From: Actinomycetota bacterium
GTDB lineage: Bacteria > Actinomycetota > Acidimicrobiia > Acidimicrobiales > Ilumatobacteraceae
Assembly (NCBI GenBank): GCA_009702045.1
Contig: WLIV01000004.1
Coordinates: 62,001 to 126,000, forward strand
Reading direction: 5' to 3'
DNA length: 64,000 nucleotides
The first letter of the stretch is position 1. Each line of letters starts with the position of its first letter. Positions 53,410 to 61,784 of this stretch are shown here, one piece after another. The notes below the pieces were generated by a model. The model did not search any database and was not told where the DNA came from. It was given only the letters and a program-made list of their open reading frames with translations. The translations under genes were made by a program, and so were the position numbers.

Positions 53410-54572
53410 GAGCGCCTCTCGTCGAGTTGTTGTTGCAGTTGTCGGGGCAGCCGGTAGGCGCCTTCTCCGGCCACGAACGCTCGGCGCGGCTGCTTGCCCT
53501 GGGTGAGCAGGGCAACCGTGTCGTACTCCTCGGACGCGGCGAAGTGCCGCGCGACCATCTCGGCGCCACTGCTCTGGCCCCACATGTTGATGTTGCCCAA
53601 CCAGGCCTGTGTGCCGTAGCCGGGCCAGTGCATGAACTGCTGCCACGCATCGTCCTTGCTGGCGACACCCTGAGCGCCGGTGGCGAGTAGATGTTGGCGA
53701 TAGTGCTCGACCAAGTCGCGGTCGTTGGCGCGCCGTTCCTCCACGGTGAGCGAGCTGACGATGAAGTAGCTGACATCGCGGAAGGGTGTACCGCGTCGCA
53801 CGAGTTGCCAGTCGACCCAGATGCGCTGACCATCGGCACGAAGGAAGCTGTTGCCCTGATGTGCATCGCCGTGAACCAGACAGCGTGGTCCAGGCAGAGA
53901 TGCCTCGTACGCGGACAACTCGTCGAGGGCGTGATGCATCAGCTCAGGAGACTCATAGACCCAGTTAGGGACGACGGCCGCGTAGGCCGGGTCGGCGAGG
54001 TTGTACTGGATGTAGTGCCAGTACTGGATCACCTGCTCGGTGTCGTTGTCGGTACCCATCGAGTTCGGCAGCCAGTCGGATTCGGCGAGTGATGGGTCGT
54101 CCCAGAGGATGCCGTGCACCTGCGCGAGTGTCTCCAACCCCTTGGCAACGCCATCGACGCCCAGCGCGTCGTCGCTGAGGCCGAAGCGACCGGGCGAGAC
54201 CGAAAGGTCTTCCATCATCACGATCCCGTTGCCGCTGCCGTCGGTGTCCCAGTCGGCGAAGTACGAGACGGGGATCGGGTAGTCGAGGTTGTCGCGCATC
54301 AGACCATAGAAGCGTGCCTCGCGTTCGGTGATCTGGCCGGTCTTCATACCGGACCAGTTCGCCTTCAAGCACACCTGCTCAGGGATGCCAGCGGCGAGGC
54401 CAATGTCGTTGAGGTGCAGGCGCACGCGCAACTTGGTGGTGTGGCTGTTCTTGCACTCGATCTCGTCGAAGGAGTGCACGATGATGCCGGGCCAGCGCTG
54501 TGCGAGGAGTCGGGTGAGCCATTGTGGCGTGACCTCGTCGAGTCGACGGGGGAGCGGTTCCACGATCTGCAT
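53406..54572 (-). CDS. Aminoglycoside-phosphotransferase-fold kinase-like protein
   Basis: 388 residues. Brenner motif CLVHGDAHQGNSFLRADG (catalytic Asp) and metal motif IWVDWQLVRRG; N-lobe Lys in VCLKANWSG and an MMED hinge. This is the ecdysteroid-22-kinase/DUF1679-like branch of the APH group that is common in actinobacterial catabolic clusters. It may phosphorylate a small hydroxylated substrate. AGAGG lies about 6 nt before ATG 54572. It sits between the lipoprotein and the ring-cleaving fusion and must be co-transcribed. Confidence 0.88.
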   Translation of the reverse strand: MQIVEPLPRRLDEVTPQWLTRLLAQRWPGIIVHSFDEIECKNSHTTKLRVRLHLNDIGLAAGIPEQVCLKANWSGMKTGQITEREARFYGLMRDNLDYPIPVSYFADWDTDGSGNGIVMMEDLSVSPGRFGLSDDALGVDGVAKGLETLAQVHGILWDDPSLAESDWLPNSMGTDNDTEQVIQYWHYIQYNLADPAYAAVVPNWVYESPELMHHALDELSAYEASLPGPRCLVHGDAHQGNSFLRADGQRIWVDWQLVRRGTPFRDVSYFIVSSLTVEERRANDRDLVEHYRQHLLATGAQGVASKDDAWQQFMHWPGYGTQAWLGNINMWGQSSGAEMVARHFAASEEYDTVALLTQGKQPRRAFVAGEGAYRLPRQLQQQLDERRS

Positions 54573-54581
54573 GCGGTGCCT

Positions 54582-55106
54582 CTAGTTCACGTCGAGCAGG
54601 TCGTGGCACGCGCCGTAGGGCATCAGTGCCCGGAAGTGTTCAAGGCCCGCAGGCGGTGTCTGATCGACCTTGAGGCCCTTGACCTCGACCCGGTCGGCGA
54701 TGTCGCGGGCCCATACGGCGTAGGCGCTGAGTTCCTCGAGCGCAGCGGTCCACTTGTCGGCCATGACCGCGGGCGGGTCCAGATGAGTGAACGCGTCGAC
54801 GAGTGCATCAAGTTGATCCGCCCGATGACGGTAGAACTCGGCAAGGTGGCTGGGCACCGCAGTGTTCTCCACCGGCAACAACTGCTGTACGTCGGCAAGC
54901 GCTTCGTCGTTTGCCGTGGTGCACAGCGACATGATCGGACTCCACCTCGGAGCGTCCGGTGCGGTGGTCCACGGTGCGAGAGAGGTGGTGGTCGGCGGAT
55001 TGGCGCCTATCGATTGGAGCCGACTGCACCCGGCGGCCGTCCACCCGAGCAGGACCACCGCACACAGGAGAACCGGAGCCGAGAGGGGCAACCGTGAACG
55101 ACGCAT
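54582..55106 (-). CDS. Small secreted lipoprotein, function unknown
   Basis: 174 residues. Signal peptide with lipobox TAAGC (Cys27). The mature part is helical with a conserved-looking pattern ANDEALADVQQLLPVENTAVPSHLAEFYRHRADQLDALVDAFTHLDPPAVMADKW and three Cys residues (SLCTTAND, YGACHDLL and the lipid Cys). It resembles small actinobacterial lipoproteins of unknown role. ATG 55106 gives the best signal peptide. It ends 9 bp before the kinase-like gene, so it heads the aromatic operon. Confidence 0.8.
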   Translation of the reverse strand: MRRSRLPLSAPVLLCAVVLLGWTAAGCSRLQSIGANPPTTTSLAPWTTAPDAPRWSPIMSLCTTANDEALADVQQLLPVENTAVPSHLAEFYRHRADQLDALVDAFTHLDPPAVMADKWTAALEELSAYAVWARDIADRVEVKGLKVDQTPPAGLEHFRALMPYGACHDLLDVN

Positions 55107-55157
55107 TGCGCCATCATGCCGCGCGCGGGTGCCGTCGTTCATCTCGCGCCGCCTCCG

Positions 55158-55163
55158 TAGGCT
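55158..55163 (+). promoter_or_regulatory. -10 element (TAGGCT) of the LLM gene
   Basis: TAGGCT lies 6 nt before ATG 55170. It shares a 63-bp divergent gap with the aromatic operon. Confidence 0.45.
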
Positions 55164-55169
55164 GACGAC

Positions 55170-56093
55170 ATGCCCGGCTTGTGTCGTATCGGTGTGCAAC
55201 TCCCTGAGGTCGAGCGGCGCGTGCCGTGGTCGGAGTTGGTGGTCATGGCCAAGACCGCTGAAGAGGTCGGCTTCGATTCGCTGTGGGTCGGAGACCACTT
55301 GCTCTACGACTTGCCCGATGGTTCGGTTCGTGGGCCATGGGAAGTGTGGACCTCGCTCGCAGCACTGGCGGCCGTCACGCAACGGGTGGCGATCGGCCCG
55401 CTCGTGGCGTGTACCGGGTTCCAGAATCCGGCGATGCTGGCCAAGAAGGCGGCGACGGTCGATGCCATCTCCGGTGGTCGGTTGATCCTGGGCCTCGGCG
55501 CTGGTTGGAACGAGCGTGAGTATCAGGCGTTCGGGCATCCGTTCGAGCAGCGGGTGGCACGTTTCGTGGAGTCCTTCGACCTGATCCGTCGACTCCTCGC
55601 CGGTGAAGTGGTCGATCACGTCGGGCAGTTCTACTCGCTCGACCGTTGCGTCATCGACCCGCCACCCGTGCGCGCTGGTGGGCCGCCGTTGATGGTCGGC
55701 TCGATCGGCCCGCGCATGCTTCGCGCCACGTTGCCGTACGTGCGCGGCTGGAACGTCTGGTGGAATCAGTTCGGCAACACGCCTCAGGGTCTGGCTGAGG
55801 TGGCCCGCCCGGTACGTGACATGTGCGCGGCGCTTGGTCGCGACCCCGACGAGGTGTTGTGCACGGCGGCTGTCTACGTGCAGGCGCCGGGCGGCGGTGG
55901 GCGAGTCATGGGCGACTCGAACTCTGGTGTCGCTCCGATCAGTGGTTCGGTGGAACAGGTTGCCGAACAACTCGCAGCCTTCGCCGCGGTCGGCGCCTCG
56001 CACCTGCAGTTGGTGGTGGATCCGATCACCCAGGAGAGCATCGAATGGCTGGGTGAGGTGCTGGCGCTGCTGGACAAGGCCAGGGTTCGCTAG
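55170..56093 (+). CDS. LLM-class F420-type oxidoreductase
   Basis: 307 residues, luciferase-like TIM barrel. Opening [41 protein letters not shown], then [54 protein letters not shown], which is characteristic of F420-dependent members. [14 protein letters not shown] follows. Hydride transfer to or from an unknown substrate with F420 (or FMN). Divergent from the aromatic operon with only 63 bp between starts; it may be functionally tied to it. mscR follows after 26 bp. Confidence 0.92.
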   Translation: MPGLCRIGVQLPEVERRVPWSELVVMAKTAEEVGFDSLWVGDHLLYDLPDGSVRGPWEVWTSLAALAAVTQRVAIGPLVACTGFQNPAMLAKKAATVDAISGGRLILGLGAGWNEREYQAFGHPFEQRVARFVESFDLIRRLLAGEVVDHVGQFYSLDRCVIDPPPVRAGGPPLMVGSIGPRMLRATLPYVRGWNVWWNQFGNTPQGLAEVARPVRDMCAALGRDPDEVLCTAAVYVQAPGGGGRVMGDSNSGVAPISGSVEQVAEQLAAFAAVGASHLQLVVDPITQESIEWLGEVLALLDKARVR

Positions 56094-56119
56094 TCTCGGC
56101 CTCCATCGAAGGAGGAGCT

Positions 56120-57205
56120 ATGGCTCAGCAGGTTCGGGGTGTTGTGGCGCTCAGCAAGGGCGCGCCGGTGACAATCGAGACGATCCTGGTGCCGGATCCG
56201 GGGCCGGGCGAAGCCGTCGTCAAGGTGCAGGCGTGCGGTGTGTGTCACACCGATCTTCACTACCGCGAGGGTGGCATCAACGACGAGTTCCCGTTCTTAC
56301 TCGGCCATGAGGCAGCGGGAGTGGTGGAGTCGGTCGGTGCCGGTGTCACCAACGTGCAGCCTGGCGACTTCGTCATCCTCAACTGGCGCGCGGTCTGTGG
56401 TACATGCCGCAGCTGCCTGAAGGGGAAACCGCACCTGTGCTTCAGTACGTTCAACGCGACGCAGAAGATGACCCTGCTCGATGGCACGGTGTTGTCGCCG
56501 GCGCTCGGGATCGGCGCCTTTGTCGAGAAGACGCTCGTCCACTCTGGTCAGTGCACCAAGGTCGATGCAGGCGTGCCGGCCGCCACTGCTGGTCTGCTGG
56601 GTTGTGGTGTGATGGCCGGTATCGGCGCCTCGATCAACACCGGCACCGTCAGCCGCGGTGATTCCGTCGCTGTCTTCGGTTGCGGCGGTGTGGGCGATGC
56701 CGCCATCGCCGGAGCCCTCCTGGCTGGTGCCACCACGATCGTTGCGGTCGACATCGACGACCGCAAGCTTGAATGGGCCAAGGGATTCGGCGCTACCCAC
56801 ACCTGCAACTCGTCGCTCGTCGACCCTGTTGAGTACATCCGCTCGGTTACTGGCGGCAATGGTGCCGACGTCTGCATCGAAGCGATCGGCAACCCGAACG
56901 TGTACCAGCAGGCATTCCAGGCTCGCGACCTCGCCGGGACAGTCGTGCTGGTCGGCGTGCCCCGGCCGGACATGATCTTGGAACTGCCCTATATCGAGGT
57001 GTTCGGCCGTGGCGGCTCGCTGAAGTCCAGCTGGTACGGCGATTGCCTGCCGTCGCGCGACTTTCCGATGCTGGTGGAGCTGCATCAGCAGGGCCGCTTG
57101 CCGCTCGACAAGTTCGTCAGCGAAATCATCTCGCTGGACGCGGTCGAGGAGGCATTCCACAAGATGGAACGCGGCGAAGTGCTGCGCTCCGTGGTGGTGC
57201 TCTGA
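56120..57205 (+). CDS. mscR: S-(hydroxymethyl)mycothiol dehydrogenase / class III-like Zn alcohol dehydrogenase
   Basis: 361 residues. Catalytic zinc ligands Cys42 (CGVCHTD), His63 (GHEAAG) and a Cys in [10 protein letters not shown]. Structural zinc Cys93, 96, 99 and 107. NAD site [14 protein letters not shown] with Asp in AVDIDD. Length, loop pattern and the adjacent metallo-beta-lactamase gene match the mycobacterial MscR pair. It oxidises the formaldehyde-mycothiol adduct, or reduces nitrosomycothiol. GGAGGAG lies just before ATG. Confidence in the exact substrate is moderate. Confidence 0.88.
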   Translation: MAQQVRGVVALSKGAPVTIETILVPDPGPGEAVVKVQACGVCHTDLHYREGGINDEFPFLLGHEAAGVVESVGAGVTNVQPGDFVILNWRAVCGTCRSCLKGKPHLCFSTFNATQKMTLLDGTVLSPALGIGAFVEKTLVHSGQCTKVDAGVPAATAGLLGCGVMAGIGASINTGTVSRGDSVAVFGCGGVGDAAIAGALLAGATTIVAVDIDDRKLEWAKGFGATHTCNSSLVDPVEYIRSVTGGNGADVCIEAIGNPNVYQQAFQARDLAGTVVLVGVPRPDMILELPYIEVFGRGGSLKSSWYGDCLPSRDFPMLVELHQQGRLPLDKFVSEIISLDAVEEAFHKMERGEVLRSVVVL

Positions 57206-57219
57206 GTACCGTGCACCCG

Positions 57220-57846
57220 ATGGGGATCGAACTGGTCACGACGGACGGACTCTTCGCCCTGGACGGCGGAGAGTGGCAGGTCACCAACAACATCTGGATC
57301 GTTGGTGACGACCGCGAGGTCATCGTGTTCGACGCCGCCCATGACGCTGCGCAGATCGTGTCGGCGGTCAATGGGCGCAGGGTGAGAGCGATCGTGCTCA
57401 CCCACGGTCACAACGATCACGTCAACGCAGCGGTGCCGCTGCGGCAAGCTGTCGATGCCCCGATCCTGCTACACCACAGCGACCGCATGCTGTGGGACGT
57501 CGTGTGGCCGAATGAGCACCCAGATGGCCCTGTCACCGCTGGCGAGGTGCTGAAGGTGGCCGGTCACGAACTCGGTGTGTTGCACACGCCAGGTCATTCG
57601 CCGGGGTGTTGTTGTTTTCACGACGCAGCGTCCGGTGTGGTGTTCAGCGGCGACACGTTGTTCTGCGGAGGGCCCGGCGCCACCGGCCGCAGCTACAGCG
57701 ACGAGCCCACCATCGTGCGCTCGATCCGCGATCGTCTGCTCGGCTTGCCCGACCACACGGTGGTGCACACCGGGCATGGCGACTCCACCACGATCGGGGC
57801 CGAGCGTGAACGGGTACTGGCCCGAGCGGCAGAACTCGGTGTCTGA
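57220..57846 (+). CDS. Metallo-beta-lactamase-fold hydrolase, MscR partner
   Basis: 208 residues. The zinc motif THGHNDHVNA (HxHxDH) is followed by HTPGHSPG, FSGDTLF and a final His in HTGHGDSTTIG, giving a complete two-metal site. In mycobacteria the same neighbour follows mscR and is thought to release formate from formylmycothiol. ATG 57220 is 14 nt after the mscR stop. Its own stop lies inside the next gene, whose GTG overlaps by 8 nt. Confidence 0.9.
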   Translation: MGIELVTTDGLFALDGGEWQVTNNIWIVGDDREVIVFDAAHDAAQIVSAVNGRRVRAIVLTHGHNDHVNAAVPLRQAVDAPILLHHSDRMLWDVVWPNEHPDGPVTAGEVLKVAGHELGVLHTPGHSPGCCCFHDAASGVVFSGDTLFCGGPGATGRSYSDEPTIVRSIRDRLLGLPDHTVVHTGHGDSTTIGAERERVLARAAELGV

Positions 57847-59305
57847 GCGACGCACCTGGCGCTTCGGCCTAGCCGGGCTGGCGCTGCTGTCCGTCCTGTT
57901 GCGCCTGCGGTTCGTGTTCACCCCGATCACATCCGACGAGGGTGGTTATCTCGCCGTCGCTCGCGCCTGGCGTCATGGCAAGTTGCTGTACACCCAGGTG
58001 TGGGTCGACCGGCCACAGGGCACCCTGTTGCTGTATCGCCTGTGGGACATCCTGAGCTTCGGCGACGAGGACCACCTGCGGGTGATCTCGCTGGTGTTCG
58101 GCGCCGCAGCAGTGGTCGGCCTGGCGGTTATCGTCGGCGCGTTGTCCGGTCGGCGTTCGGCCGGGGTCATCGCAGGAGTCCTCGGAGCGTTGTTGTCGTC
58201 AGCCCCGGCGCTCGAGGGTTACTCCGCCAACGGTGAGTTGCTCGGCGGCACGTTCAGCGTCGTGTGTCTCGCTGTTGCAGTGCGAGTGCTGGTCGGTCGT
58301 TCCGATCGGCGCTGGATGTTCGCTGCCGGTGCACTCGGTGCGATCGGCTTCTCGATGAAGCAAGCCGGTATCGACGGTCTGCTCGCACTCGGTCTGTGGT
58401 TGCTGGTGGTCTGGGCCACCGGTGCCCGCCCACGCCCTGAGGTCCTCGCCCTGCTGTGGCGCACTGTCGTCGGTGCAGCCGGTGTGCTGGCATTGTTGGT
58501 GTTGCACGCGCTGACGCTGAACATGTCGGACTGGTGGTACGCCATGTTCGGCTATCGCCTGGATTCGCGGAGCGCGCTGAAAGGCGCCAACTTCGACCGG
58601 TTCTGGAGCACGTGGTCGGATGCCAAACCGCTGTTCGTGCCAATGATGCTGGCCGCATTCGTGTGCGCTGTGGTCGTCGTCGTCGGCCGCCGCTCTGGTC
58701 GCTTCGCCATCGAAAAGTCGCTGCTTCCGCTGTGGCTGATCTGCGCGTTCGCGACCTTCTTCTCCGGCGGCCAGTTCTTCCATCACTACTGGATCACGCT
58801 CACGTTCCCGGTCGCTGCGCTGTGTGCGCTGGTGATCGGCGCAGCGCCGTGGGAGTTGAAGTGGGTGTCGGTGATGGTCGCTTCGGTATTCGCCATGGTG
58901 TCATGGGGATCGCTGGCGCTCGAGTCGCGCAGTGAGATCCCGGTCAGTATCAGCGGTGAGACGCGACCGTTGAAGGCTGAGCACGTCGGCCACTGGCTGC
59001 GCGAGCAGATGGAGTCCGGCGACACGATGTACGCAATGTGCGCCGCCGCCCACTCATATGCGCACGCGCATGTCGACCCGCCCTACCCGTACCTCTGGTT
59101 CGACGGTGTGCGCCAAGCACGCCATGCGCAGCAGTTGCTGATCGCATTGTTCCAGCAGCACCCACCGACATGGGTTGCCGGATTCGATTCCGCGGCAGCG
59201 TGCAACGGAACGGGTGAGGTGGCGGCCGTGCTGGCGGCCTCGTACCGCCAGGTCGCGACGGTGGACGGCGTGCCGATCTACCGACTGCAGCCCTCAGGGC
59301 GTTAG
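57839..59305 (+). CDS. GT39-like polytopic membrane glycosyltransferase
   Basis: 488 residues with ten or more membrane helices. The first outside loop holds the acidic pair [15 protein letters not shown] and then [16 protein letters not shown], typical of the ArnT/PMT-like group that uses lipid-linked sugars. A soluble C-terminal part (about 395-488) ends the protein. GTG 57839 overlaps the hydrolase stop by 8 nt. It is probably a cell-envelope glycosyltransferase; acceptor unknown. It meets the convergent ABC gene with a 4-bp stop overlap. Confidence 0.85.
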   Translation: MSERRTWRFGLAGLALLSVLLRLRFVFTPITSDEGGYLAVARAWRHGKLLYTQVWVDRPQGTLLLYRLWDILSFGDEDHLRVISLVFGAAAVVGLAVIVGALSGRRSAGVIAGVLGALLSSAPALEGYSANGELLGGTFSVVCLAVAVRVLVGRSDRRWMFAAGALGAIGFSMKQAGIDGLLALGLWLLVVWATGARPRPEVLALLWRTVVGAAGVLALLVLHALTLNMSDWWYAMFGYRLDSRSALKGANFDRFWSTWSDAKPLFVPMMLAAFVCAVVVVVGRRSGRFAIEKSLLPLWLICAFATFFSGGQFFHHYWITLTFPVAALCALVIGAAPWELKWVSVMVASVFAMVSWGSLALESRSEIPVSISGETRPLKAEHVGHWLREQMESGDTMYAMCAAAHSYAHAHVDPPYPYLWFDGVRQARHAQQLLIALFQQHPPTWVAGFDSAAACNGTGEVAAVLAASYRQVATVDGVPIYRLQPSGR

Positions 59306-60072
59306 AGGATCTTGGAGAGGAACTGCTTCGTGCGTTCGTGGGTGGGGTTGGTGAAGAAGTGCTCGGGAGTGCCCTCTTCGAGGATGACCCCGCCGTCCAT
59401 CATCACGACCCGGTCGCTCACTTCGCGGGCGAAGCCCATCTCATGGGTGACGCACACCATGGTCATACCGCCCACGGCAAGTTCCTTCATCACATCGAGC
59501 ACCTCGCCGATGGTCTCCGGGTCGAGCGCGCTGGTGGGCTCGTCGAACAGCATGAGTGCCGGCTTCATCGCCAACGACCTGGCGATGGCGACGCGCTGCT
59601 GTTGGCCGCCGGACAACTTGCCCGGGTAGACATCGCGCTTGTCGCTGAGCTTGACCCGCTTCAACAGTTCTTCGGCTGTAGCAACGGCTTCATCGCGGCT
59701 CTGGCCGCGGATACGCGTCGGAGCTTCGATGATGTTCTCCAGGGCCGTCAGATGCGGCCACAGGTTGAATCGCTGGAAGACGAAGCCGATCTCGCTGCGG
59801 ACGGCGGCGAGTGATTTCTCCGAGGCGCGGACGAACTTGCCGTTCTTGTCCTGCTGGAACCCCACCCGGTGACCGTTGACCGTGATCTGGCCCAGGTCGA
59901 TGGACTCCAGCGCATTGAGTGTGCGCAGGAACGTGGTCTTGCCAGAGCCCGATGCGCCGATGATGCACACCACTTCGCGGGGAGCAACCTTCAGCGTGAC
60001 ACCCTTGAGCACTTCGACACGGCCGAAACTCTTGTGCACGTCAACCGCATCGACGATCAGTTCACCGGTCAT
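59302..60072 (-). CDS. Polar amino-acid ABC transporter ATP-binding protein
   Basis: 256 residues, GlnQ/HisP type. Walker A is [16 protein letters not shown]-loop [17 protein letters not shown], signature [19 protein letters not shown], Walker [15 protein letters not shown] and H-loop [15 protein letters not shown]. It powers uptake by the permease and binding protein encoded upstream on the same strand. ATG 60072 shares its first base with the permease stop (TGATG). Confidence 0.95.
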   Translation of the reverse strand: MTGELIVDAVDVHKSFGRVEVLKGVTLKVAPREVVCIIGASGSGKTTFLRTLNALESIDLGQITVNGHRVGFQQDKNGKFVRASEKSLAAVRSEIGFVFQRFNLWPHLTALENIIEAPTRIRGQSRDEAVATAEELLKRVKLSDKRDVYPGKLSGGQQQRVAIARSLAMKPALMLFDEPTSALDPETIGEVLDVMKELAVGGMTMVCVTHEMGFAREVSDRVVMMDGGVILEEGTPEHFFTNPTHERTKQFLSKIL

Positions 60073-60860
60073 CAGTGGCCTCCGATCAGTCGTCCGAGGT
60101 TGCGTTTGGCCCAGCCCCGAGTCTGCATGGTGGCATCGCGGTCGCTCTCGCTGAACTTGCGCTCGATGGCCTTCTGGGCGAACCCCCACAGTGTGGTGAG
60201 CAACAAATACAGGACGGCCACACCGGCCAGGTACTCGGGGTATTTGAACGTCGACGAGATGCGGATCTCGGCGTCCTGGAACAATTCGCGCACGCTGATG
60301 AACGCCAGCAGCGAGGTGGTTTTCAGCATGTTGTTGAACTCGTTGCCGAGCGGCGGCATGATCACTCGGGCCGCCTGGGGCAACACGATTCGACGCATGG
60401 CCAGACCGCGGCGCATCCCGACGGTCTTGGCGGCTTCCATCTGCCCGCTGTCGACCGCGCCGATTCCGGCGCGGACGATTTCAGACATGTAGGCGCCTTC
60501 GTTGACCGCGAGTGCGACCGCTCCCGCCAACACTGCACCCGACACCGAGAAGAACGGGAAGTGTGCAGTGCGCGGGAACAGGTCGTACCCGAGAAACAGG
60601 TTGGCGCCGTAGTAGGTGAAGAAGATCTGGACGATCACCGGCGTGCCTCGGAAGAACCACACGTACGCGCCGGACATGAACCGCAGGATCCTGAACTTGG
60701 ACATCTGCATCAGCGCCGAGATCAGCCCGAACAGCACCCCGAAGAACTGGGCGACGACGGAGATTCCCAACGTGAGATAGAGCGCGTCACGGGTGACGCC
60801 GTCCGGGGGCAGGATGTGGTCGAAGAAGACCGACCAGTCGAACTTCACCGCTGCGATCAC
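60072..60860 (-). CDS. Polar amino-acid ABC transporter permease
   Basis: 262 residues, HisM/GlnP family, five or so membrane helices ([41 protein letters not shown]). The EAA loop reads [42 protein letters not shown]. The single permease probably forms a homodimer. It lies 7 bp after the binding-protein gene. Confidence 0.95.
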   Translation of the reverse strand: MIAAVKFDWSVFFDHILPPDGVTRDALYLTLGISVVAQFFGVLFGLISALMQMSKFRILRFMSGAYVWFFRGTPVIVQIFFTYYGANLFLGYDLFPRTAHFPFFSVSGAVLAGAVALAVNEGAYMSEIVRAGIGAVDSGQMEAAKTVGMRRGLAMRRIVLPQAARVIMPPLGNEFNNMLKTTSLLAFISVRELFQDAEIRISSTFKYPEYLAGVAVLYLLLTTLWGFAQKAIERKFSESDRDATMQTRGWAKRNLGRLIGGH

Positions 60861-60867
60861 AGCAGCG

Positions 60868-61662
60868 TCACTTCGTCAAGGCCGTGGTCGCCATTTCCCA
60901 CTTGGTAAGGATCTTCAGCATGGCGCCGTCGGCGTACATCGCGTCGATGGCGCCCTGGACCTTGGCCTTGAGCGGGTCGTCCTTGCGGATGGCGATGCCG
61001 ACGGTGATCGGGTTGATGGCTTCGCCACCGAATGCGAACTCGTCGGGCGTGGTCTTCACGTAGTAGGCCACCACGGGGGCGTCGCCGAAGTAGGCGTCCA
61101 CCTTGTTGGTGCGCAGCGCGTTCGCCGCGTCGGTGTCCTTCGGGAAGATCTTGATGTCGATGGCCTTCTTGCCAGCGGCGACGAACTCGTCGGACTTGGT
61201 GGTGAGGAAGTCGGCGTTGGAGGTGCCGACCTCGACCGAGACGGTCTTGCCAGCGATGTCGTCGAGCGACTTGATGCCGGCGGGGTTGCCCTTCTGCACC
61301 ATGAACGACTGACCGACGCTGATGTAGTCGACGAAGTCGACCTGCTTGGCTCGCTCTTCAGTGTCGTTCATCCCCGAGATGATGGCGTCGCACTTCTTGC
61401 CGACGAGTGCCGGGATGATGCCGTCGAAGCCGGTGTTGACGAAGTCGGCCTTGAGGCCCAAGCGGGTGGCCACTTCCTGGCCGATCTCGATGTCGCTGCC
61501 GACGGGCGTGGTGCCGTCGTAGAACTCCTCGGGCGGGTAGCTGATGTCGCTGCAGAACAGCAACGTTCCGCCTGAGCTGTCGGAGGACTTCTTGTCGTCA
61601 CCACAGCTCGCGAGGAGCATGGCGCCGGTGGCTGCGAGAAGAGCCAGGTGTCGGGTACGCAT
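60868..61662 (-). CDS. Amino-acid ABC transporter substrate-binding lipoprotein
   Basis: 264 residues, family 3 solute-binding protein. Lipobox LLASC (Cys20). The first lobe has LLFCSDISYPPEEFYDGTTPVGSDIEIGQEVATRLGL and GFDGIIPALVGKKCDAIISGMNDTEERAKQVDFVDYI. Anchored outside the membrane. Two Cys (FCSD and KKCDA) may form a disulfide. First gene of the operon, with a leader of about 40 nt after a TAACGT -10 candidate. Confidence 0.94.
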   Translation of the reverse strand: MRTRHLALLAATGAMLLASCGDDKKSSDSSGGTLLFCSDISYPPEEFYDGTTPVGSDIEIGQEVATRLGLKADFVNTGFDGIIPALVGKKCDAIISGMNDTEERAKQVDFVDYISVGQSFMVQKGNPAGIKSLDDIAGKTVSVEVGTSNADFLTTKSDEFVAAGKKAIDIKIFPKDTDAANALRTNKVDAYFGDAPVVAYYVKTTPDEFAFGGEAINPITVGIAIRKDDPLKAKVQGAIDAMYADGAMLKILTKWEMATTALTK

Positions 61663-61709
61663 GTGAGTGCTTCTTTCTGTGTCGCTGGGGCGACATGTGG
61701 AGTTGCGGC

Positions 61710-61715
61710 ACGTTA
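61710..61715 (-). promoter_or_regulatory. -10 element (TAACGT) of the amino-acid ABC operon
   Basis: Minus-strand TAACGT lies about 48 nt before ATG 61662. AGAAAGAAG in the leader serves as ribosome site. Divergent from the carboxyltransferase promoter. Confidence 0.35.
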
Positions 61716-61770
61716 GCGAACTTGGAAGGGCAGGGCGTAGATGTGATCAGTGGGTCGCATGAACGTCCTG

Positions 61771-61776
61771 TACGGT
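61771..61776 (+). promoter_or_regulatory. -10 element (TACGGT) of the carboxyltransferase fusion
   Basis: TACGGT lies 8 nt before GTG 61785, supporting that start. Confidence 0.45.
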
Positions 61777-61784
61777 CGATCCTC

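Noticed and set aside
54582-56003. 473-codon minus-strand frame extending the small lipoprotein
   Set aside because: The part above 55106 is antisense to the LLM oxidoreductase, while the last 174 codons have a clean signal peptide start of their own.
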